A stretch of DNA of 64,000 nt. Source: Paragonimus westermani (Eukaryota; Platyhelminthes; Trematoda; Plagiorchiida; Troglotrematidae). Made by a program: the position numbers and the translations under genes. Below the pieces are notes generated by a model, which was not told the DNA's origin, searched no databases, and saw only the letters and a program-made list of their open reading frames with translations. The DNA lies in NCBI GenBank assembly GCA_008508345.1, contig QNGE01000939.1, positions 143,131 through 207,130 of the forward strand. The letters run 5' to 3'. Positions 36,650-47,818 of this stretch are shown here, one piece after another; positions within the stretch are counted from its first letter, which is position 1, and the number at the start of each line of letters is the position of its first letter.

Positions 36650-38365
36650 TGCTCAGTGGTTTGATTTCTGTGATGGTCTGTGATACTTTATTACTCGAAA
36701 CATTCAGACATCAAACGCCAAAAACAGCCGCAAACACAAATGAGTTGTAAACAACTATGTAGAACTGGAATAAATATGATATAAGCCACAAGCGTTAAGC
36801 GTTATCTCTCGTGGAATTCTCAACCCCATGAAATTTACAGACAGCATATTGCACTGAACACAGTTCATGCCTCTGAAATCTAAGGTCACATTCAGAGAGA
36901 AAACTGGGACGTTATATAAGTGGAAACGATTCACTGAGGTCAACTAAGTCGCTGGATCAATAAACGACAAAAGTAACAAGAATTTTTTCTCACGTAGACA
37001 AAACAGACTCAACTGTTGAACGACAAGCAGCTCTTTGGATATGATGGACAGTCCCGAGTAAAACGGCAAGTTTGGACTAACTCCATAGACTGTCAAGACT
37101 ATCCCGAAGTCCCCAGAAAATAATAATATCGTTACCACCGATGGAATACCGAGAAGTAATGCGAAGTTAGAAAGATGAGCAGATGGGCTAGTTTCATGAG
37201 AAAACGGCTGTAATCTTAGGTACGCGTTTCAATCAGAGGAAGTAAAACTATTCTAGTGGTATTAAAAAGCATAATATCCATTACAGAGCCCCTTCTACGG
37301 AGAATAAAGACCCTGACTAGTTTAAAGAATGAGATAGATGTATTTTTGAAATGAGGCCATGTGCAAGAGTTCCCAAATGAAAATTGGAAAACGCAGTGAT
37401 CTGCTGAAAAAATCATTTGAATTAGTGGTTAAATTTTGAGGGCTGAGTTGGTTACATGTTGAGCACCAGTCGCAAGCGATCGCAGATTTTCCATTCACAT
37501 AGAACATTTGGATGAAACATTTCAATAAGAAACGTTATGCTGCATTTTAACATTAACTTACACTCACTGGTGTTGCACACCCTCACTTGGACTACAATGT
37601 GTAGTCTGATGCTGAAGTTTGTTATCCGGAACTGGTAACTCCGAAGCCACTAACCTCAAAGTCGGCTTGATTAGATGATCATATCGGAGCGCTCAAACAC
37701 AATGTTTTGTGAATAGCACTCAGGTTAGTAGAGCATTTCGAAGAAAACAATGAACACAGACGCTCTTCTCTGCTCTCCTCCTCTACAACTCTGTGGTAGG
37801 AACTTTTCACTCAGTATTAAACAACCGACTTGATTACTAATAAGCTCCACTTAGGATGAAACTCGAAGTGGACACATCCTCTAGGAGTGGGCCGGTGGAA
37901 GTGTCAGTCTTAATTTGAAAACGTTGGTCAGATATGAGTGGAATTTAATTTATGACAGTAGCTTTCAGCAATCAGTTCTGTGCTTGTAGTAGCTGCTCAC
38001 TCCGACATATTCATGGAATTCTTTCGCATTTGACGATATCACACTCTTTCAAAAAGGGCAGTAGAATAAATTGGGTCTGTTGTAACGTTCCAACATCAAG
38101 ACACATTTGTTCTCTGTATGAAACGATTAGTTTCTCTCAGAAGTTTGAACGAAGGAATTAGAACACGAAAACTGGTAGATGCAAGCATTTCTTATTGATT
38201 CGTCAGTACAAAATTTATAATATTTTTCTAGGGTATCCATTGGTCCTCTGAATATGACTTAAATCGATCGCTTACAGGAGCCATGTGCGAAGTACGCTAA
38301 AGAACCATTTCCAATGGATCCCAGTGAGTAAGTATTAAACTATTCTTCACTACAGTTGTATTTGT
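36648..38365. other. Non-coding stretch, no gene recognised
   Basis: Only short open frames, mostly on the minus strand, without recognisable content. The last few hundred bases may contain the unrecognised 5' part of the Penelope-like element that follows. Confidence 0.55.
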
Positions 38366-39727
38366 TACAGCTAGACGCGTTGGCCCTAGTTCTTGATTAT
38401 AAACTACCGTCGCGCAAGCCTAATCTTATTTATACTAAGGCCTAATTTGAGAACCTTCTCGATCAGTTGCGCGAGTTCCAATCAGTTAGTGCTGACAACC
38501 TAGTCTGGTTACAAACTAAATTCACTGTCATAGCTCATGGGTTTATCATGACTTCGATCAACGGCTGGTATGCTATTACCGAGCAACACTTGCAGTCGTT
38601 AAGAAAGTTCAAAGCAAAAACGTTGTAATACTCAAGCCAAATAAGAGCCCTGGAACCGTCATTTCAAACGAATATGCATATGTCCAGAAGATGTTGTCAG
38701 TATTGAGTGATCACACGAAGTTTCGACGAAGTGACAGAATGGACAAGGTCACCAAAGTAAAAGACGGCGCGGGACGACATCTGCAACTGCTCTTACCGCT
38801 GCGGATCGTTGATGAAATAACCTATAAATCCCTAAAACCATGTTGATCTTCAACATCCCAGATGTACAGCATACCGAAGATGCATAAGTATGGGATGCTA
38901 CCTTGGTCAATTTTAGCAATGAAAAACTCTTTAAACAAAAGTTGGTCGCTATTTCAACTCCATTGAAACAAAGGTTTCAGGCACATTCCATCGAAGATTG
39001 CCTTGCTGTTCACAAACATTTCTCTGCATGAAACAATCGATTATATTTGTGAGCTCATTCAAGCAAATCACCTTGTATCGCTACTCCCAAACAATGCACC
39101 AAAAGAAAGGTTGCTGCTCTGCACTGAGAATGTCCGTTTTCGTTTACTTAAGCGCTCCTACCGTTGAGCAGATGGACTGGTGGTGGGAAGTCCGTTGGGT
39201 CCCCTCTTATCAGACTTGCTTATGTTAAGAATTGAGTAACTGCCGAGATTGCAGGCTTGTTATATTACAAGCGTTACGTCAACGACACGTTAATAGTCAG
39301 TCGATCCAAACAGGTAATAGACAACCTAGTATAACGCTTAAATAGTTGTCACCCTAACCTGAAGGTTACGTGTGAATTTGGGTCCGACAACTGTCCGCCA
39401 TTTCTAGACATACTCACAAGTCGACGAGAAGATGGCTCGATTAGAAGAGCTGTCTATAGGAAGTCCACGTGGTCCGGTCAATACCCAAACTTCAACAGCT
39501 TCACACCGGTCCAACATGAGCGAGCGCTAGTAAATACGTTGTTCACACGTGCAAGACGAATTTCCACTCATGACAGTCTTGCAGAGGAACGAGACCTGAT
39601 CATTTCTGTCTTACAGTCTAATGGTTACCTTGAAAATTTCATAGAGGGGCATAGCACACAAAAAAGCACAGTCCAAAGAAGTGATCATCGTAGAAGAAAA
39701 GAGGGTTTACATAGGGTTGCCCTTTAA
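38366..39727 (+). pseudogene. Penelope-like reverse transcriptase, frameshifted
   Basis: Motifs in order: K-P-N-K-S-P-G-T-V-I at 38634, the 'KxDKgxGxVi' motif of PLE RTs; Y-S-I-P-K-M-H-K-Y-G at 38865, the 'YGLPKxHK' motif; G-L-V-V-G-S-P-L-G-P at 39174, RT motif B; Y-V-N-D-T at 39275, the catalytic box with the first Asp read as Asn (AAC). Then P-P-F-L-D-I-L-T-S-R-R, and a long intact stretch through the thumb to a stop at 39725. From about 39260 to 39727 there is a single frame with only one stop; before that at least two frameshifts are needed. The enzyme primes reverse transcription at chromosomal nicks in this class. The copy is inactive. Confidence 0.8.
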
Positions 39728-39879
39728 GAGTGACCACGTCATGTGACAATCAACACAACGACCGATAAATTCAAATAGAGGAACTTTTAATACAGCTGAA
39801 CTCCGTGTACTCTCTCTGGGACCCAGAAGCTATCAGTGCTTTCAATCAAAGGGGACCAGCCCATCGGTACCAGATCATA

Positions 39880-40222
39880 TTGTGTCTACCAATTTACATT
39901 TGACTGCGAAAGCTTTGCATAGACAGAACCGAAAGATGCCTGATCTCCAGAATGAAGAAACACTTGCCTAAATGGGTTCAAAATTCAGTGTTACCGAAAA
40001 ACGGCAATGTTGTGGAAACAAGTGAACAGCCAGTTCCATAAGTCGCTAGACGCATCCTGACCACTGGTCACCCTATCGATCCAGCTTGTGCATTCAGAAT
40101 CCTGTTGCATCATACTAATTCAAGATACCTGCGTTTTACTGAAGCGGGCGCAATCAATCGCCTCAAGTGAGCTCTCTGTGTTCGGAAGCAAGTGTTTGTG
40201 ATATTGACCCTTTCCTGGACCT
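39880..40222 (+). pseudogene. GIY-YIG-like endonuclease remnant of the Penelope-like element
   Basis: Cys-Val-Tyr-Gln-Phe-Thr starts at 39891 and is followed by D-C-E-S, matching the cysteine-bearing 'CvYqftC' lead-in of PLE endonucleases. After a frame change, I-D-R-T-E-R-C-L starts at 39919, where the family has Y-I-G-R-T; the Gly reads Asp. Next come M-K-K-H-L-P-K-W, T-G-H-P-I-D-P-A-C-A-F-R-I-L and Y-L-R-F-T-E-A-G-A-I, typical of the C-terminal half with its conserved Glu. Two internal stops are present. The domain would nick the target DNA. The order directly after the RT makes the assignment firm despite the decay. Confidence 0.7.
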
Positions 40223-43200
40223 AGCGACTTATCTTAATCCGCTTATTGATTACCAACCCGCTGAACTGTTTTCTGTTTGATGTGTAAAATATTTCCAAAC
40301 CCACCACAATACCTTTTGAACAATCTATTATGAAAAATTGCTCCACGTACACTGACCGACTGCTTAGTTGCGTGCCTGATTAATGATCTTCGTTCATACA
40401 GTTTTGGCATGCCCAGTCGCCAACAGCTGGTTTTTGACTTCCTTAGGTTGATTCCGTTTCGCTGTTCTCTCTGGTCCAATGTAAAATCAATTTTTCGCTG
40501 AAGTGAAAAAAACTATCTACCTTACATGGGAAACGGGCAGATCTACGCCTGCCAGTTACTTCTGTAAAGCCGACTTCTTCAAGTAAATTGTAGTCGTGAA
40601 GTTAGTTTTCATACATCTTTGAGAGGTAAACTGAACGGTTTGTTGAAAGAAAGATGAAGAGGTACAGAGTTGATATTTTCAGTTCAAATCAGCCAAATCG
40701 GCGAATGTTTTTGTAATAACCCAGAAGAGTTGCAGCGTCGAATAATTTTCCTATGCAATTACGGAACGTTTTTCATTTTATTGCCACTAAAAATTTCACT
40801 GAATTAAAATTAGATGATAACCGGCATTATTGGTTTTGGTTTCTGTTAACTGGCAAAGAAAGTGAATATTATGTTGTCCATTAGGTTCAGGTTTCTAATT
40901 TGTGTGAACAGCGTGATTTTTGTGATTGGAGTCTTAAAATGCAGTCCGTTTTGTGTAACCGTTCTGTGAGCTTTGCTGTTACTCTGATTGATGCATTTTT
41001 GAGACCTTTAATTTTCACATCGTTAACGCTCTCCAATGTATCTTCTACATTCCTGAAGATATACATATTCTACTACATCCGCTTTACTCATATTATTGTT
41101 ACGGGTCGATTTGCTTACAAATGTCGATAGACTTTTGCATAATTCTATTGGCACCAACTGTGGATTTTAGCATTTGTCAAACTTGCCTTTAGTTTCATTC
41201 AAGGTTGTCTTAGTGCAGTCACGCTTTATCTCACAACTACTAACTGTGGTTTACAGCGTTTCACATCTTCCACTCGATTTATTTTCAAACCGAAGGTGTC
41301 AAGAAAAATTGATTATAAACTCACCTGACTTGTTGGGACGGCGAAGGACCCCGTACAAAAACCGAGCGTAAAATGCCAACGGGCATGATGCAAATCATGC
41401 TTATATTTTCAATTCTGATGTGGCTAGCTATATGTGAAAGATCATCTTTTGTTCACCTTGCCTACAATTTCTTATTTAATTGGAAGATTTTACGGATCTC
41501 TTCCCATCTGGAATAGTTCCTCTTCACTAAATTCTGTAGGTAGGTTCAACTGAAATAGTGAATTATATACGAGTCGCGCTAAGCCGATTTAATTACCTTC
41601 TTATGGGCAGTCGTACACTCAGGGAACAGCCGTTGAATACTTAAAAGACGCCCATAGGATGGTCCTGGTGTGTAATTACTTTCTGGGGCCGACAGATCTG
41701 TTCTGCTTCAGTGCCGTCTTGAAGGTAGTTATAATGTGCAATTAACATTTGTGCTGATTATTATCCGGAAAAATGGGTTCGCAAAATAATTTTATGTTTT
41801 GCTTTGACAGGCCGTTGCGTAGCTGTGTGAATATCTTATGCTCGTCGGATCATTTAATTTCCTGTGAACATATGTACAAATATGTGAGTGTTCATACAAC
41901 AAATATGCACACTTCTTAGGAAAGGGTGTCATCAAGACCAATTGAAATTGCCTTTCTAACTAAGGTGTCCACTTTATGGATGTTTTATTGAATAACTGCC
42001 CCTCGTTCACTGACTGGTTGAGAGTCTTTCCTAAAGAATGTTAGAATTGTGATTCTGGCAGTCATGGAGCTATCAGATTTCAAGAAGATCTGTAAACAAA
42101 TCATGCATTTCTAGCGTAAAAAAATACACATTTTCGAAAATGAAACCAGTGCAACTTGCAGAGACAGTCAAGAAAACTGTATAACAGTCTTGAAAGGACC
42201 TCATCCATACACTTACAAGTCATCCATTTCACCATCATTGCGAAGTTTTCACTCTTCATTCCTCCCCACACGGAATACCATCATTCACTCAGTACTTCCA
42301 GAACCCTAGTTAGCACATACGAGAAATGCAGCCTAACTTTATAGTGTATGACATTAAGGTGAATTTTCATGAGCTCCCGTTTTCCTGCCAAACTCAAAAT
42401 TTTGAATATATTTATGTTAACAGTCCACACCGAAGACTGGAACGCATCTAGGTAGATCAGCCCGTGCATGATGGCCAGTTTAATTTTACCAACGTCCAGT
42501 CGTGTGCAACATGGATACAAGTCAATTATCGTCTGAGGTGACTTGAAGACATATTGCGTGCACCAGTCTTGAACCTAATTAGCATGAAACTGTCACAAGG
42601 TCCTCTTTAGACTGTCAGGATCATGATAAATAATCTGTGCACTTTTGGTTTTAACGCTTAACTAGTCAAACGTTAAGAATTCCGCCATTCTTCCTGGGTT
42701 TAATACTCTTCCATTTAATTCCTATTCCCATGCACTCAGTGTTTCTAACAGTTGTAGTTATTGTCTTTTACGGCTATTTATTTAAAGATGTTCTTAACAC
42801 ACATTATACAGAACGGTCGCAGTGAATTGGCCATTTGGTCAATGGCGTGCTCTTTATCGCTTCCAATGTATTAAAAGTGCATACGCCATTTTTGAAAATA
42901 CGTCCCGGGAATATATTTTTGACACCTGTCTCTAAATACACGTTCAATACGTTTATTCTTAAGTGTGTACTTGTAGGATAGTTGAGTGCCAAGCTTAGAC
43001 ACAGTTTGCTATCTTGGCTGCACTTGAACAATTTTTAGTGTAGTCAGAGCGCTCGTTTTGTGTAGCCTGTCTGTGGCAGTCTTCAATCCCGTATGGCTAT
43101 AACCTCCATTTTTAAATGCATATGCAGCCTGTTTGATCGTATTTTTCTCCAGTATTTTCTTCTATTTTTCTGGCTTTAAACTTCTTTCTAGATCCACAAA

Positions 43201-44193
43201 GCCATTATTCAACGATAGTCCCATTGTTCACTTAGAGAGGGTTGTTTATCTAGAATGTTAGTGCGCAAAAACGGGGATGAATCGGAAGCTCGAGATTGGA
43301 AAACCAAAGTTATATTGAAAAATTAGTTGACAAACAGAAAGTTGTTTGATTCCAGTATATTCTGGAACCAACAGCGATGAACGGTGTACAAGTGGAACAG
43401 AAAGGCTTAAACGCTCTGGACCTACCGGTAAAAAACTGATGAACAACTGAAGTGCTTTCTTGAAGAGAAGTCCCAGTCGTTTCAAAAAACCAGTTCTGTT
43501 GACTCCACAACCAACACTGATCAACCGCATGGCTCAACAAAAAGATGCTTGGTAGAGCATACAATCTGTTGTGTGCAAAGCACCACATATTTTTATGGGT
43601 CGGAGCCGAGTTTAGATCTTATGACACAAGGACAGATTGCTGTATATGCAAAACAAAAATGCAGAAAAACGTCAATTATTGCTAATCTGTCTGAAAAACT
43701 TGCACTTTCCTGGATCATTTCATCCAAGGCAGCGTCTTGAAATTGGTATTTTCTTTCCTATGGAGCACGTCGTTCACGTGTCTTGGAAGTTCTGTCCATT
43801 GTTGATCATCCTTCCATTTTGTTCATTCTAACCTTACTTAAATTACTGGGTTGAATATATTGCCCATATGCGCACAGAATCACGCAATAAGACACTCACT
43901 TCACCGCTTGCCTTAAATGGCATACCCGTAGGTGTTAGACAGTTCATTACTTCGAAGAAATCTACTACTTGTGCTCAATCACAAATGACACTAAAGCAAA
44001 ATGAGAGTACTGAACTATATGCAACTAACTGGACCATACATCGTACTACGTATTGTTTATCCGGTTTACTTTTCAAGTCTTTTAATACGTGCGTATGTTG
44101 TAATGCAACACCAACGGTAGATACATCCGAAAAATTATTTGACTCCATCACAAACCTAATTTTTAACTAACTGGGGCGTGTTTTTATCCGAGG
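40223..44193. other. Non-coding stretch, no gene recognised
   Basis: Short open frames on both strands, including two overlapping minus frames at 43258-43588 and a plus frame at 43868-44170, none recognised. No other repeats were seen. Confidence 0.55.
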
Positions 44194-44297
44194 TAAACTC
44201 AAAAACTGCATACGTGTGGCGCGCTGCATGATCTTCGTTCAAACGGGTTTTCCTCTACCTTGTTAAGTAAATGTCGTGGAAAAAATTACAAAACGTC
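44194..44297 (+). repeat. Dispersed repeat, copy B
   Basis: Partner of 12572-12680, sharing the same ordered blocks with small indels. A homopolymer of nine C follows closely. It lies about 750 bases upstream of a PLE-like RT remnant, but copy A has no such neighbour, so a link is not shown. Confidence 0.4.
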
Positions 44298-44948
44298 ACA
44301 AAATCCTCACCCCCCCCTTTGATTATTCTATTCAGATATGGGAAAATCCTAGGGTATTAGTGAGATATTGTCAAGTAGGTGAACGCTTCCTTTTGCGTAA
44401 GCAACAATATTTTTTAGCTTGTAATGACAATTGCCTCGGTAAAATGGAGTAAGCGGAGAACGTCGGAGAATGGTAACGGACTGTCAATGTTGTGTCCTGC
44501 CTCCAGCACGTGAGGCGCGACGGTTGAGGTTGGCGTTTGGTGTGCATGACTGCCCTTGTGATGTTTAGTCGTTCACTACATACATATTAATTGGCACTTC
44601 TCTTACCAATTACCACTCTATAGTTGGCTTCCACGTTACAGCAGCTGCTGGCAAGAATATTCTGGAAACATACGCGAGTACACTGCTCTCTGTATCCGTC
44701 AATAAAATACTAGTTAAGGGTTCAACACTGCTTCCCTGGTAGCTGCTCCTTTATCATTTTGTTCAATGATGTTACCATCACTGAGATTGAACGCACTAGC
44801 CAAAACTTCCACATGAATGTTGTATAACTGGATGAATTTATTTGATTACAGTCAAGTTCGTATTACAGAAGAGGGAAATATAAATCGGGGAACTACCTTG
44901 TGCTCATCGAAAGTGATTCATGAGGAGTGTCCTCACAGAAGATACCCA
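44298..44948. other. Non-coding stretch, no gene recognised
   Basis: An open frame starts at 44817 in the same frame as the RT remnant that follows, but its first 45 codons have no motif I recognise. Confidence 0.5.
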
Positions 44949-45458
44949 GTCGGTACAGAGGTTAATGCGCTATTCAAAAATGTTTCTCTGGACACGGGAC
45001 TGCTTTTGAAAGCGTTGTAGATTATTTAATAAGGACCAAGTTTGTTCCGGAAGGTTGGCTCCTTCATACATCTTACACATGAAGCTGTAGCTATAACAAC
45101 CAGAGCACTTACAAATGATAGAAAAGTCGGATAAAATCTTTTCAGATATGTTCTCATCAAAGGTTCAGAAATTAGTTAGAGAATCGGATGCGAGGAAATG
45201 CCAACATCCGATATAACAATCCTCTATGTAAATGATACAGTGTGGATGCCTGATAACCAAAAACTAAACCAAAGTTATTCTGACCATGTTAAATGGGTTG
45301 CACCTAAGCGCTGCATTGCATTTTGAGAACCACGAAAAGAATTTCCTCCCGTTTTTAATATTAAAACTGACAAAACAAATTCTGTTACCACGTATTAAAC
45401 AATTCATTTCAAATGCAGTCCTGGTGTTTGATACATTAACTTTAGTGGCTCCATGCCA
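44949..45458 (+). pseudogene. Second Penelope-like reverse transcriptase remnant
   Basis: One forward frame with about eight stops shows A-L-F-K-N-V-S-L-D, where PLE RTs have 'slftnvP'. At 45225 it shows I-L-Y-V-N-D-T-V-W, the catalytic box with the first Asp read as Asn (AAT), followed by K-L-N-Q and W-V-A-P. Then E-P-R-K-E-F-P-P-V-F-N-I-K-T leads to S-V-T-T-Y, the position of the 'FLDI...R' and 'YRK' motifs; FLD is degraded to V-F-N. The text differs from the 38.4-kb element, so this is another family. An LTR or other RT origin cannot be excluded, because motif B was not found. There is no gross indel, again suggesting decay by substitution. Confidence 0.5.
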
Positions 45459-47227
45459 AGACATTAGTGAGCAAACTTTATCAAAGCGCCGTTTCTCAGT
45501 TGCAACAGCTTAAACGCAACGTATAAATCAAAGTTGACAGTAGCCAGATGATGTTTTTTGTTACACTGGTTGTCGCTTCTATGCTTGTTTCATGGTCTCT
45601 ACGGAAGGGCGACCCTGAAAACAAATGTTTTCTTTATTTGGAAAATCTCACAAAAACTATACGTTGTTTTGGATGTCACGATGATAGTATCTGCCTGACG
45701 ATGGAGCAGGTGGATTGTGATATTTTGGATCGCATCTTCTACCGGTTAGCCAGTAGATGAAGCCGTTCAACAACAAACCACGAAAAAGGCTGAATCGCTC
45801 CTGGCAATTTACGACTACCCACTCAGTACCCCGTACGCGACAAATCTAATAACAATTATTCAGATTATCGGGTTGAACGTACTAACTTCCAAGTCCAAAA
45901 AAATGCCACAAAAGGCTATCGGAAGGATTGGAATTTATACGATACAGTTTGATAATATTGTAATAAAGGTGTTACCTCACTCTCAATATGAACTACCGGG
46001 ATATCCAAATTAGCCAAACACAAGTCCACAAAACTAGCCACAAATCAACGGAAATGAGCTCAGTAAACCACTCGTGTATAGATGAAGGTGAGAGAATGTG
46101 AAACAAAACCGGGAAAAGGTCTTAATAATTAAGCAATGATGGTTACAAAAAAGAAGAAAGCAAGCATTTTGTACGCAGTTATGGTGCAAAATTCAACATG
46201 ACTGTTTACTGCGGAGAACAAAGAAAATAAGTGTAAATTACTAAATCGGCTGTCTACGGACTAACCAAACATACATCAACGAACCTATCACACAGCATCC
46301 TACCAAACAAAAGACGAAAAGCGTACCAGAAGAACTTCAACAGATTCAACAAACAAGCCACACGTGACTCATCTGCATCAGCTATCGCCCGTTCTGGTCT
46401 GGTAGGTCATCGACAGGAAGATCTCATTAACCAATCCTAAATTTTAAGAAAATAGTATATGCCTGTTATTTCATAGTCTTAGAGCAGTTGTACTGTGACG
46501 ATGATAGAAGCTAGTTTTACTTTAGCCAATAATGGTAACAATCTTCGTGATCAGAATATCCAAAGTTACTTGTTAGCGAATAACTTATGGGTAAATAATT
46601 TCTGTACTTTTTATCTAACAACTACTCCTTTACTCTAAATTCCTATGCTTTGTATTGCTACCGGTTGTTACAGAAAGAACGTTTGCAGCAGAAAATTGCA
46701 CACACAGAGCTTTCTTCCTGAGATTCGATTTTTTTTGAGAAAGTATCAATCCACAGTTATTTCATCCCAGACAATGCATCTATTGAACAAAAGAATAAGT
46801 AAACTATTAGCATCAGGGTTAAACTATGAGTGCGAGACAGTCTAGCATTTAAAAACCACTTATCCTCGGTTAATGACTTGGTGACGCGGTGAATAGTGGT
46901 AGTCAGGGCATGGTTAACTCAAGTTTGTTAACTTCCGCTGGTTTCTCAATCTTGAAAACGACAAACTACCACCTTTTAAAACGCGACGAAGGGACGTCCA
47001 GCATAAACGGGTGTATGTTACGAAGCAGTTTCTTTACTGAAGAATATGAACGAAGCTAGAGTATTCTTCTGAATTGGATCACAGAGAGGAATTCCAAAAC
47101 CTTATGTTTGATGTCAGTGCTCGTGAACTTACAACCAGCAATTTTGTGGTAGACTCTTCCGATACGATATTTCACCCTCTGCACTAGGTGTGTATCCTGA
47201 AACTTTTTAAACAGTTGTGAACCTTTT
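45459..47227. other. Non-coding stretch, no gene recognised
   Basis: The frame at 45548-45760 (+) begins with a hydrophobic signal-peptide-like run (M-M-F-F-V-T-L-V-V-A-S-M-L-V-S-W). It then has five cysteines in 50 codons, as in small secreted proteins. No splice or promoter evidence supports it, and I do not call a gene. Nothing else is recognised. Confidence 0.45.
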
Positions 47228-47818
47228 TACTTCAGGATTTCATGGTGTCAAATCTTATCAAGACGGTATGGTGGTTGATGCTCTTAGTGAAAGTTAGAAT
47301 GACGACTGACTACTTGCAATTTTTCCGAAATGTTTTGTTTTTCGAGAAGCTTTCATTCAACGTGCGTTTTGTCAAATCCGTCTTACTTTTCTTGGGTACT
47401 TCTCTGATGACAGTGGATTCAAACAACTGCAAACTTGATTAAATCCTCCAAACACGATCATCCACCAGTCTGTGTGAATTAGTTGGAGTATTTCGATGGA
47501 TCTTCGCAGTATTGCAGCTGATCTGTGCTCAAATTTTTCACAAATGCCAAACCGCTGTCCGCCTTTTTGCTCACAAGTGTTTTGATTTTGAAAAAATATT
47601 GTGTGCAAATTTTTCATGAATTGCTGAGTCTTACTAAATTCAGTACAGCCCCGCAATCATTTTCGCTCCGATTTTATTCTATTTTAACAGTTGAAGCCGC
47701 ATCAATTGGCAATGGTGCTGTTTTGAAGGAAAGTGGACGTTCTATTGTTTGTGGATCTCAGCTGTTGAGTAGCGCAGGATGCGGTTACACACAAACCCAA
47801 CTGGATAGGACACTCTAG
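47228..47818 (+). pseudogene. Second Gypsy lineage: RT palm/thumb and RNase H fragment
   Basis: In one frame, G-V-K-S-Y-Q-D-G-M-V-V (Tyr at 47256) is the catalytic box with the second Asp read as Gly. It is followed 40 codons later by R-L-T-F-L-G-Y, the motif where Gypsy RTs have 'v.FLGy.v'. A frame change near 47530-47545 leads into A-F-H-E-L-L-like text (read I-F-H-E-L-L-S-L). After it come I-L-T-V-E-A-A-S-I-G-N-G-A-V-L, the RNase H start where 'TDAS..giGAVL' is usual (the catalytic Asp reads Glu), and L-L-S-S-A-G-C-G-Y-T-Q-T-Q. Several stops are present. The text resembles the K02A2.6-type Gypsy group. Protease and integrase are not adjacent, so it is a fragment. Confidence 0.7.

Larger units (their letters stand above)
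38366..40222 (+). mobile_element. Penelope-like element with RT and GIY-YIG remnants
   Basis: The order is an N-terminal PLE domain, then RT, then a GIY-YIG-like endonuclease, which is the diagnostic layout of Penelope-like elements. The readable protein starts near 38366 (L-D-A-L-A-L-V-L-D-Y-K) and ends near a TAG at 40220-40222, just after L-T-L-S-W. Reading frames change several times and stops are scattered, so it is dead. No terminal repeats were recognised. It resembles PLEs of schistosomes and other flukes by text only. Confidence 0.8.

Noticed and set aside
35589..36683. A 364-codon open frame across the N gap, ending in a poly-Met run
   Set aside because: Two thirds of it is N, and the Met/Asp runs are the ATG microsatellite read in different frames. 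Only the first 99 codons are real LINE RT.
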